DNA of 64,000 nt from Cytobacillus oceanisediminis. GTDB taxonomy: Bacteria; Bacillota; Bacilli; Bacillales; Cytobacillaceae. Within the stretch, counting starts at the first letter, position 1, and the number at the start of each line of letters is the position of its first letter. Location: the NCBI RefSeq assembly GCF_003182355.1, contig NZ_QGTW01000007.1, positions 124,001 through 188,000 of the forward strand. The letters are read 5' to 3'. Position numbers and translations under genes: made by a program. Under the pieces are notes generated by a model. The model was not told the origin of the DNA. It ran no database searches and worked only from the letters and a program-made list of their open reading frames with translations. Shown here in pieces: positions 1 to 7,058 of the stretch.

Positions 1-79
1 AGGATATGGTTTACCATCCTTCTTTTTGTGATATAGATAGAGGAGAGTTCCTTAAATTTTTGGCTGTGTTGAAGCTCAA

Positions 80-263
80 TGTTGATTTTTGCACTTTGCT
101 GATTGGAGCAAAAGGCGAGGTCCTCGATATGCTTTCGAATTTCCTTCGTGCGGTGTTTATTGGAGGGTGCTTATTCTCTTTCCAGAGGGAGTGAGGCTCA
201 AAGGGGGATCCCGCAGGCTTAATGCTTGAAGAGCGTCAGACTTAGCGTTGGAATCAACAGGCA
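80..263 (+). repeat. Dispersed intergenic repeat, copy A
   Basis: One of five copies in this window of a repeat bounded by TGTTGATT and AATCAACA. Here the left boundary is the variant TGCTGATT at 97-104, preceded by the shared outer flank GTTGATTTTTGCAC; the right boundary AATCAACAG is at 252-260. The inner part (GAGGTCCTCG, then CTTCGTGCGGTGTTTATT) matches copies B and F. The stretch 1-348 holds nothing else I can support; the apparent reading frame at 6-194 runs through the repeat. Confidence 0.7.
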
Positions 264-348
264 AAGTTAAAAGATCCTATTTTTCAGCTTTAGAAAAAGG
301 AATAATGTAGTAAAATAGACATATAATCAAGATTTTGAGGTGAAGTTC

Positions 349-708
349 ATGAAAGTCAAATCTTTATTGCTTGGATTCTTAGTGGGCGGTGCTGCTGCCG
401 GCATTTCCACTCTTTTAACAGCACCCGCTTCAGGGAGAGAAGCAAGGCAATATTTAAAAGACAGCAAACACACTTTAAAAAACCAATTATCAGAGCTAAA
501 GGCTGAAATAATGGATATAAAAAATTCAGCTTCTTTTGCATCCAAAGAAGGAAAATCTGCATTTAAAGAGTTCTCGAAAGACATCAAACATTCCATTAAT
601 AATTGGAAGAATGAGATTCGCCCCCATCAGCACGAGCTGCAGCGCGAATTGCAGGAAATTGAAGAAGCGATCCACGAGCTTGAAACAAACTTAAATTCAA
701 ATAAATGA
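349..708 (+). CDS. yhaH: YtxH-domain protein YhaH
   Basis: This 119-residue protein has an N-terminal hydrophobic, Gly/Ala-rich segment (about residues 5-25) followed by a charged, coiled-coil-like tail rich in Lys and Glu. That is the YtxH-type layout of small general-stress or envelope proteins in Bacillus. ATG 349 is chosen over GTG 340 because GAGGTG at 337-342 gives a well-spaced ribosome binding site only for 349. It lies upstream of scoC, as yhaH does in B. subtilis. The molecular function is unknown. Confidence 0.8.
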   Translation: MKVKSLLLGFLVGGAAAGISTLLTAPASGREARQYLKDSKHTLKNQLSELKAEIMDIKNSASFASKEGKSAFKEFSKDIKHSINNWKNEIRPHQHELQRELQEIEEAIHELETNLNSNK

Positions 709-714
709 TTTTCC

Positions 715-756
715 AAAAAATCCTTCTTTTTATTTGGTTAGAAAGAAGGATTTTTT
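715..756 (+). terminator. Terminator after yhaH
   Basis: The inverted repeat AAAAAATCCTTCTTT / AAAGAAGGATTTTTT flanks a 12-nt loop and ends in a T run. Confidence 0.85.
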
Positions 757-1007
757 CATTTTTAGCCGAAAACCAATATATTATAAAAATGCTTCATTTT
801 TTTATTTAAAATAAAAAGTTGCTATAATCCCTGTCGTAGAGCCTTTTACAGAAATGCAGAAAGGTTTTCTAAAAATTTTGTAAATTTATATCTTTATTAA
901 TTTTTGTTTTATTGGCATAATGATAATAAGAAAAGCAAAAGCACAGCTGGCTTCTGTCCAGGAAAGAAAGCTTTCTTATTAATTTTATAAAGTAGGTGAA
1001 TTATTGA

Positions 1008-1583
1008 ATGACGGATAAACCAATTTCTATGAAGGAAGCAATGATTTTTAGCCAAAGAATTGCACAACTGAGCAAAGCCCTTTGGAAGTCGATCGAGAAA
1101 GATTGGCAGCAGTGGATTAAGCCTTACGACTTGAATATTAACGAACATCATATTTTATGGATTGCCTATCATTTGAACGGCGCTTCTATCTCCGATGTGG
1201 CAAAATTTGGTGTTATGCATGTTTCAACTGCATTCAATTTCTCCAAAAAACTTGAAGAACGCGGTTTTCTTCAATTTTCAAAGAAAGAGAGCGATAAGAG
1301 AAATACTTATATCAAATTGACTGAAGAGGGAGAAAAAGTTCTATTAAGCCTAATGGAAACCTATACACCTGAGAAAAATGCCGTATTCTCCGGGGCTGTG
1401 CCATTGAGGGACCTGTACGGAAAGTTCCCTGATATCATTGAAATCATGGCTATCGTCCGCAATATTTACGGTGATGACTTTATGGAAATTTTTGAAAAGT
1501 CCTTCGCTAACCTTGAAAATCAATTCGAGGAAGATGAAGGCAAATTAAAGAAAAAAGAAACAGCTGAAAAGGAACTTGTATAG
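1008..1583 (+). CDS. scoC: MarR-family transition-state regulator ScoC (Hpr)
   Basis: A 191-residue MarR-type winged-helix protein. The HTH/wing region (about residues 45-110) contains [20 protein letters not shown] and a wing with [17 protein letters not shown]. In Bacillus, ScoC/Hpr represses extracellular protease, sporulation and peptide-transport genes during the transition to stationary phase. Its place between yhaH and the prsA cluster supports the orthology. It is monocistronic here, and the C-terminal tail is acidic and Lys/Glu rich. Confidence 0.93.
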   Translation: MTDKPISMKEAMIFSQRIAQLSKALWKSIEKDWQQWIKPYDLNINEHHILWIAYHLNGASISDVAKFGVMHVSTAFNFSKKLEERGFLQFSKKESDKRNTYIKLTEEGEKVLLSLMETYTPEKNAVFSGAVPLRDLYGKFPDIIEIMAIVRNIYGDDFMEIFEKSFANLENQFEEDEGKLKKKETAEKELV

Positions 1584-1854
1584 AAATAGAAAAGTTCCTA
1601 TCCTTTTAAAATAGTATGTAACCCCTTTCAAAGCGGATGCATCACATTCGCTTTCCGTCTTGACTTCGTTTGCTCACATTTTCACATAACATCCTCATAT
1701 TTTCCCTCTTTTAAGTAATCCTACTCCCCTTTCTTAAAAAAGATTTTTTTCGACAAAATGCTTTAAATTTCCCTATTGATTTTTTTCTATATTCATCGTA
1801 AAGTATCTTAGTGAGTTTGGAAGAATACTAATTTCTCCTTTTGGAGGTATTGAT

Positions 1855-2403
1855 ATGATGAATTGCTGGAAGACGATAAACTTCACGAAGCAATATGGAT
1901 CGCAAAGGCTTTTTATATTGTCTTCCTTAACCATGCTGGCTACGTTTATATTTACTTATGTTCCTGCAACATACTTATTTGTGCCAGAAACCTTTTACGA
2001 TAATTACTTTATTTTCTTTGCGGCAGGCTTATGGCTTATGTATCCTTTGCATAAACTGCTTCACTATTTGCCGATTGCCCATTTAGGAAAAATTGTAAAA
2101 AAACGCGTATCATTTAAATATGGAATTTTGCCAGTTATATATATAAGGATTACTGAGCCTATTACAAAATGGCTTTTCCTGGCCGCCATTATGACGCCGA
2201 CAGTTGTTATAAACAGCTTACTTTTAGCGGCCTGCTTTATTTTTCCGCATTATGTTCATTATTTAGTAATTTTATTTGCATTCCATGCAGGAATTTCCTT
2301 TTCCGATATGGTTTGTGCCAAAAATGTGCTTACTGCCCCAAATCATTCATATATTGAAGAAAATGAAGACGGATTTGAGATTTTACTGCATACACATCAA
2401 TAA
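1855..2403 (+). CDS. DUF3267-like multi-pass membrane protein
   Basis: A 182-residue integral membrane protein with about four hydrophobic segments (roughly residues 20-45, 55-70, 105-130, 135-150). The metalloprotease-like motif HKLLHYLP falls near residue 65, as in the DUF3267 family of putative membrane zinc peptidases. It starts at an ATGATG preceded by TTGGAGG. It sits where yhaJ lies in B. subtilis and may be its counterpart; yhaI is not present between it and scoC. The peptidase role is inference only. Confidence 0.65.
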   Translation: MMNCWKTINFTKQYGSQRLFILSSLTMLATFIFTYVPATYLFVPETFYDNYFIFFAAGLWLMYPLHKLLHYLPIAHLGKIVKKRVSFKYGILPVIYIRITEPITKWLFLAAIMTPTVVINSLLLAACFIFPHYVHYLVILFAFHAGISFSDMVCAKNVLTAPNHSYIEENEDGFEILLHTHQ

Positions 2404-2570
2404 TTTTATCGTTTGACAATGGGTATCCTGAAAAGGGATACCTTTTACATACCATTCCGTTTCTTCATCGGCAATCTTTTATACTATCTTTTTTTTGTGA
2501 ATTTTGTTATTGTAAATAACAGACAAAACATGCAAAGCCACAAAATGACTGCCCAAGGAGGGAATCTTGG

Positions 2571-2750
2571 ATGATCTCCATTTTTATTATTTTTGCCGTT
2601 TTCATTTTATTTTATATTAATAAGATGACAAATTCGCTTTGTCTCCAAAAAGAGATTCCTGAGGAACGGCAGCCTAAAGTTTTTAGAACGATCAACATTC
2701 TTATTACCATACTGCTTATATCTTCCTTTGTAGAAATCTTGTATGCATAG
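2571..2750 (+). CDS. Small membrane protein, 59 aa
   Basis: A short open frame starts at ATG 2571 behind an excellent AAGGAGGG site and ends at TAG 2748-2750, followed directly by a terminator. The product has two hydrophobic helices (about residues 2-17 and 40-58) around a charged loop. I do not recognise a family. The strong SD, two-helix pattern and terminator make it a credible gene, possibly the equivalent of the small yhaK-type gene beside prsA. Confidence 0.6.
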   Translation: MISIFIIFAVFILFYINKMTNSLCLQKEIPEERQPKVFRTINILITILLISSFVEILYA

Positions 2751-2751
2751 C

Positions 2752-2783
2752 AAAAGCGGCGGAAATTTTTTCCGCCGCTTTTT
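2752..2783. terminator. Strong bidirectional terminator
   Basis: AAAAGCGGCGGAAA pairs with TTTCCGCCGCTTTT. T/A runs on both sides suit the plus-strand 59-aa gene and the minus-strand YjcZ genes. Confidence 0.85.
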
Positions 2784-2814
2784 ATATATACATTTATTAT
2801 TAAGCATCAAAAGC

Positions 2815-2907
2815 TTAGTACAGCCAAGATGCTCCAATGATGATTAACAAAATGAACAGCACGACAATTAACGCAAAACCTCCGCCGTATCCATGTCCTC
2901 CAGACAT
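2815..2907 (-). CDS. YjcZ-family sporulation peptide 1
   Basis: A 30-residue peptide with a Gly-rich start (MSGGHGYGGG) and one transmembrane helix (FALIVVLFILLIIIGASW). It is typical of the YjcZ/CmpA-like small hydrophobic sporulation proteins of Bacillus. The SD GGAGG sits 7-8 nt upstream of ATG 2907. A near-identical paralogue lies just upstream on the same strand. It is presumably membrane-embedded and made in sporulating cells; the precise role is unknown. Confidence 0.8.
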   Translation of the reverse strand: MSGGHGYGGGFALIVVLFILLIIIGASWLY

Positions 2908-2973
2908 ATGATTGCCTCCTTTCAAATTCCGGCACAGGGCCCAATTTAAATAGACCCTATGCCACACTTAAAT

Positions 2974-3057
2974 TTACAACCACGCTGCGCCTACGATGAT
3001 TAATAAAATGAACAAAACAACGATTAACGCGAAACCTCCGCCGTATCCAGCACCCAT
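2974..3057 (-). CDS. YjcZ-family sporulation peptide 2
   Basis: A 27-residue peptide MGAGYGGGFALIVVLFILL(..)VGAAWL, paralogous to the one at 2815-2907. It has the same Gly-rich head and single membrane helix. ATG 3057 follows GGGGAGGTG. Tandem copies of YjcZ-type genes are common in Bacillus and probably reflect local duplication. It is too short for most gene callers. Confidence 0.8.
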   Translation of the reverse strand: MGAGYGGGFALIVVLFILLIIVGAAWL

Positions 3058-3290
3058 GATAACACCTCCCCTTCAGGTTGCTACCATATCCTATTCATTT
3101 GCCTCTGTCGTCGGATAGGCTTTTATCCCTGCTATCCCGACTTTTTTTCAGGCTGCTTGAAACCACCATTAGAGGGTTTCCATGTATTATATGTACAGAA
3201 GGACAGAATGGGATGGGCAAATACCCAGATTTTTTAAAAATCACCTTGGATAGACATCCACTATAATCCTTTTATACCGCCCTTCTGCTT

Positions 3291-3318
3291 TTGATATTTT
3301 TTACATTTATGGTATAGT
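3291..3318 (+). promoter_or_regulatory. Candidate sigma-A promoter of prsA
   Basis: TTGATA (3291-3296) and TATAGT (3313-3318) are 16 bp apart and lie about 45 bp before the prsA start. Confidence 0.5.
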
Positions 3319-3361
3319 AGGGATTGTGATTAAATTGAAAAAAAATTTAGGAGTGTTCAAC

Positions 3362-4246
3362 ATGAAGAAATGGATGCTATCCCTCTCCATTGCAGCCGGA
3401 GTAATTGGATTAAGCGCATGCAACAATGCTGGCGGCGAGTCAGGTGATGTTGTCGTTGAAACAAAGAGCGGAAACATTACGAAGGACGAGCTTTACGAGG
3501 CAATGAAGGAAAAATACGGGGAACAGGCTCTCCAAGAGCTCGTTTATGAAAAAGTTCTTTCTGATAAATATGAAGTAACTGATGAAGAATTAAATGAGAA
3601 AATAGATGAATTAAAGCAGCAGCTTGGCGCTAACTTTGAAATGGCGCTAACGCAATACGGCTATAAAGATGAAGAAGATTTAAGGGAAACATTCAGAACT
3701 GGTTTAATGCAGGAAAAAGCGGCTATTAAAGATATCGAAGCAACAGAGAAAGAGGTAAAAGAGTACTACGATAATTATAAGCCAGAAGTAAAGGCCCGTC
3801 ATATCCTTGTTGAAGATGAAAAGACTGCCAAGGAAGTAAAGAAAAAGCTTGATGAGGGCGGAAAATTCGAAGATTTGGCAACAGAATATTCAAAAGACCC
3901 AGGCTCTGCAGCTAATGGCGGTGATTTAGGCTGGTTTGGCCCTGGGAAGATGGTCCCTGAATTCGAAGAAGCAGCTTATGCACTCGATGTGAACGAAATT
4001 AGTGATCCAGTAAAGTCTGAACACGGTTTTCACATCATCCAAGTAACAGAGAAAAAAGAGAAAAAGTCATTTGAAGAAATGAAAGAAGAAATGGAATACC
4101 AAGTAAAGGTGTCCAAGCTTGATGGTGAAAAAATCCAGCAGGCAATGGAGCGTGAATTAAAGGCTGCAGATGTAGACATTAAGGATAAAGAGCTTAAAGG
4201 CATCCTTGATGAACCTGGAGCTGAAGCAGGAACTGAAGAAAAATAA
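3362..4246 (+). CDS. prsA: Foldase lipoprotein PrsA (parvulin PPIase)
   Basis: PrsA is a membrane-anchored peptidyl-prolyl isomerase that folds secreted proteins on the outer face of the membrane. The 294-residue product has a lipoprotein signal peptide ([16 protein letters not shown]) with lipobox LSAC, so Cys20 would be lipidated. A charged chaperone-like N domain follows, then a parvulin domain (about 134-225) beginning [16 protein letters not shown], with [20 protein letters not shown] and [13 protein letters not shown] 3362 with TTAGGAG is preferred to the upstream GTG 3326, which would bury the signal peptide. Confidence 0.95.
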   Translation: MKKWMLSLSIAAGVIGLSACNNAGGESGDVVVETKSGNITKDELYEAMKEKYGEQALQELVYEKVLSDKYEVTDEELNEKIDELKQQLGANFEMALTQYGYKDEEDLRETFRTGLMQEKAAIKDIEATEKEVKEYYDNYKPEVKARHILVEDEKTAKEVKKKLDEGGKFEDLATEYSKDPGSAANGGDLGWFGPGKMVPEFEEAAYALDVNEISDPVKSEHGFHIIQVTEKKEKKSFEEMKEEMEYQVKVSKLDGEKIQQAMERELKAADVDIKDKELKGILDEPGAEAGTEEK

Positions 4247-4255
4247 TTTCATTTA

Positions 4256-4287
4256 AAAACGGGCCTCCTTTATGGCGACCCGTTTTT
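4256..4287 (+). terminator. Terminator after prsA
   Basis: AAAACGGG/CCCGTTTT with an inner GCC/GGC pairing, followed by T5. Confidence 0.75.
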
Positions 4288-4343
4288 GTTTTTAATTAAT
4301 AGATTCTACAGTTTCCAGGTATTATAGTGGACGCTGTGTTCTT

Positions 4344-4529
4344 TCACCCCGCAGATTGCTGGGCAGATTTTCGCTCTTCTTTTTCCCGTTCAAGACGTTT
4401 CATATAAATTTCGCCTTCACGTTCAATGCTGTCGTGTTCTACCTGTTTCTCTTCCCTGCCTGTCTTGACGGCCATATATGCACTTACAACGATTCCGGCT
4501 GCTACAAAAAATACCCAAATTGGAATCAT
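4344..4529 (-). CDS. yhaL: Sporulation-associated membrane protein YhaL
   Basis: A 61-residue protein with one N-terminal membrane helix (PIWVFFVAAGIVVSAYMAV) and a strongly charged cytosolic tail. Length, topology and position between prsA and yhaM match B. subtilis YhaL, which is annotated as a sporulation protein. The SD AGAGGGGA precedes ATG 4529. Its biochemical role is unknown. Confidence 0.75.
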   Translation of the reverse strand: MIPIWVFFVAAGIVVSAYMAVKTGREEKQVEHDSIEREGEIYMKRLEREKEERKSAQQSAG

Positions 4530-4654
4530 TATTCTTCCCCTCTTTCTATCAAAATGTTTGTCCAGTTACTATAGAAATGTATGCTTGTACCTATAAAATA
4601 TGATTGAGGGGAAACAAAAAAATCACCCTTCCCAAATGGGAAAGGTGGCTAATT

Positions 4655-5599
4655 TTACTTATGAAAAGTTGGCTTATAGAATGAACGGTTGTCCAGAGCA
4701 AATACCCGATCAGTAAATTCTCCCGGTTTCACTCTCTCAAGAGCCCTGTCCAGCATATTCATTTTTGCATCAATATTATCGATATAATGAAGGATTTCTG
4801 CTTCCTTAATAAGAGGCGGCTTTGGACTGCCCCATTCTGCTTTGCCGTGATGGGAGAGAACCAGGTGCTGCAGAATCATGATTTCTTCACTGTTGATGCC
4901 CAATTCCTCGGCTGCTTTGCCAATTTCATTAATCATTATGGTAATATGGCCCAGCAGATTTCCTTCTATCGTATAGGATGTTGATATCGGCCCAGACAGC
5001 TCCGTTATCTTCCCTAAGTCATGCAATATGACTCCCGCATATAATAGATCCTTATCCAGGCTTGGATATAGCCCGGCAATTGCTTTGGCCAAATCAAGCA
5101 TGGATACAACATGATACGCAAGTCCAGATACGAACTCATGATGATTTTTGGTAGCGGCCGGATACTCAAGGAAATCCTTTTGGTGCTTCTTCAGCAAATG
5201 GCGAGTGATCCTTTGGATATTGGGGTTTTTCATTTCGAATATATATTGGGTGATTTTGCTCATCATTTCATCTGTACTTAATGGCGCTGTTTCGAGGAAA
5301 TCTGCCAGTTTTACCGGGTCTGCCGGGGACGCCGGCCGAATTTGGCGGATTCTAAGCTGATTGCGGCCACGATAATTAAGGATGTCCCCTGCCACTTTTA
5401 CAATCGTTTCAGGGCTGTAGTTCTTCGCATCATCATCTGAAACATCCCATAGTTTCGCTTCAATTTCTCCGCTTTGATCCTGAAAAATAAGTGTCAAGAA
5501 TGGCTTTCCATTACTGGCAATCCCTTTAGTTGCACTTTTAATCAGTAAAAAAAGCTCGATTTGTTCTCCTACTTCGTAATAAACAATTCCTTTTGACAT
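4655..5599 (-). CDS. yhaM: 3'-5' exoribonuclease YhaM
   Basis: YhaM is a metal-dependent 3'-to-5' exonuclease acting on RNA (and on DNA in vitro). The 314-residue product shows the expected order: an N-terminal OB-fold (about 10-95, containing [19 protein letters not shown]) and an HD hydrolase domain (about 155-285). The HD metal ligands are visible in VILHDLGK and in LVLSHHG. The length equals that of the B. subtilis enzyme. A short terminator-like region follows the stop. Confidence 0.95.
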   Translation of the reverse strand: MSKGIVYYEVGEQIELFLLIKSATKGIASNGKPFLTLIFQDQSGEIEAKLWDVSDDDAKNYSPETIVKVAGDILNYRGRNQLRIRQIRPASPADPVKLADFLETAPLSTDEMMSKITQYIFEMKNPNIQRITRHLLKKHQKDFLEYPAATKNHHEFVSGLAYHVVSMLDLAKAIAGLYPSLDKDLLYAGVILHDLGKITELSGPISTSYTIEGNLLGHITIMINEIGKAAEELGINSEEIMILQHLVLSHHGKAEWGSPKPPLIKEAEILHYIDNIDAKMNMLDRALERVKPGEFTDRVFALDNRSFYKPTFHK

Positions 5600-5782
5600 A
5601 CGTGCACCGACGCTCCCTTCAAGAGGTTGTTTAAAAAGTCCGGGAAAAATACCAGTCAGGCTTTTTTGTCCTCCTTTTTAAACACGTAATTCTATTAACC
5701 TAGTATACCATACAGACCCGTTCCCCTACTAAACTAATCAATTATCAATCTATCGGACTGACTTGATTATTGCTTTATCCCG

Positions 5783-5819
5783 CAAAAAAAAGCCCATTCA
5801 GCATTCGATGATTGGGCTT
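5783..5819 (-). terminator. Terminator of the lrgAB-like operon
   Basis: Read on the minus strand, AGCCCAATCA pairs with TGAATGGGCT and is followed by T8. Confidence 0.8.
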
Positions 5820-5840
5820 CTCCCTTTTTTTGATATTTTA

Positions 5841-6530
5841 CTACAGCAAAAGCAATAATACGGGAATCAATAAAGATAGCAGAATCGCGGATGTCGTCAT
5901 CGCAATGCATCCCATTGCCCCTTCTTCCTCTCCCCACAGAAGCGACCGATTGGCGCCCAGCATTTGAGCGGAGGTACCCATCGCAAGTCCTTTTGCAGCT
6001 TTACTTTTAATTCCAAGCCATTTCAAAAGCTTGGGTCCTAGCATGACAGAAAAAAGGCCAGAAAAAAGAACAAAGAAAACAGTAATGGCGGTGGTTCCCC
6101 CCAGTCCATCTGAAACGGTTAAAGCAACAGGCAGAGTTACGGAGCGCGGAATGAGAGACGCCTTGATTTCCTCACTAAAATGAAAAGCCTGAGACATCAG
6201 ATAAACTGCAAATATACCTAAAAAGGTTCCGCAAAACACACCCGAGAAAATCTTCTTAAAATGTCTTTTCATTAAAGGCCACTCTTTATATAATGGCACT
6301 GCAAAAGAGACGATGGACAACTGCAAAAGCAGTTCAAATAAACTGTTGCCTTTTTGATAGACAGTAAGAGGGATATTAAATAAAAGGAGAATTATAATCA
6401 GAAGGGCTGTTCCAGTGTACAAGGGATTGAGCCAGCTTTTCTTAAACTTTCTGAAGATCTGCAGGCTCGCGATATAACTGCCAAGAGTCATCGTTATGCA
6501 GCCTATACTGCTGATTAAAATCGAACTCAT
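5841..6530 (-). CDS. LrgB/CidB-family membrane protein
   Basis: A 229-residue integral membrane protein with about six to seven hydrophobic segments. The LrgB-family core SLIPRSVTLPVALTVSDGLGG and the C-terminal GTSAQMLGANR(..)GAMGCIAM region are clear. LrgB proteins work with LrgA/CidA partners in holin/antiholin-like control of murein hydrolases or in pyruvate and glycolate flux, depending on the organism. Its ATG overlaps the stop of the upstream lrgA-like gene (ATGA), so the two are translationally coupled. Confidence 0.9.
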   Translation of the reverse strand: MSSILISSIGCITMTLGSYIASLQIFRKFKKSWLNPLYTGTALLIIILLLFNIPLTVYQKGNSLFELLLQLSIVSFAVPLYKEWPLMKRHFKKIFSGVFCGTFLGIFAVYLMSQAFHFSEEIKASLIPRSVTLPVALTVSDGLGGTTAITVFFVLFSGLFSVMLGPKLLKWLGIKSKAAKGLAMGTSAQMLGANRSLLWGEEEGAMGCIAMTTSAILLSLLIPVLLLLL

Positions 6531-6970
6531 TTTTGGCTCCTCCTCCTTATTTTTTCAAACCATTGAACAGAGTATGCTGTTCCCAATAAACAGCAGAAGC
6601 TGCTTACAATCAGTACCAAAATAAAATGAAAATCCAAAAGTGGAATGAAATTGGGAGATAAAAACAATCCAATGACAAAGGGGATAAACAGCAGGGTCAA
6701 GTGTTTAATTTGAAAGGCTGCTACACGCTCTATCCAACTCAATTTAACCAACCCTTTTACCAAAAGGGTTAACAACATGATCATCCCCACTACGCTGCCG
6801 GGGAGCGGAATATGGAAAACTGCAACCACAAAATTCCCTGCAAGAAGAAAAACAGCAAGTATCAATATTTGAATGGGCCATGGCAACTTTGTTTTCTCCT
6901 TCCTGACTCTTTTTATCAGCATAAAGGATAAAATCAGAAAAATCATGAAATGTGTAAGGTTAACTGACAT
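6527..6970 (-). CDS. LrgA/CidA-family holin-like protein
   Basis: A 147-residue membrane protein with about four helices. The family motif is visible as PGSVVGMIMLLTLLVKG, followed by FIPFVIGLF. It is the first gene of a two-gene operon with the LrgB-like gene. The assigned ATG 6970 has no clear SD; an internal start (Met9) is possible but would trim the first helix. No LytSR-type two-component system lies nearby, so its regulation cannot be read from this window. Confidence 0.85.
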   Translation of the reverse strand: MSVNLTHFMIFLILSFMLIKRVRKEKTKLPWPIQILILAVFLLAGNFVVAVFHIPLPGSVVGMIMLLTLLVKGLVKLSWIERVAAFQIKHLTLLFIPFVIGLFLSPNFIPLLDFHFILVLIVSSFCCLLGTAYSVQWFEKIRRRSQK

Positions 6971-7023
6971 ACTTTTTAAAATATAAACATATTTTTGTTA
7001 GATTATCTTCCTTCTCTGACTAT

Positions 7024-7058
7024 AAAAGCTGCCTGTCATAGTTAAACAGGCAGCTTTT
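7024..7058. terminator. Terminator overlapping the yhaN 3' end
   Basis: AAAAGCTGCCTGT pairs with ACAGGCAGCTTTT; the yhaN stop lies inside the hairpin. Confidence 0.8.

Noticed and set aside
6..194. 62-codon frame at the left edge, and similar frames at 37568-37762, 48130-48381 and 11449-11813
   Set aside because: All are translations of the dispersed repeat; they encode unrelated peptides in different copies and have no SD.
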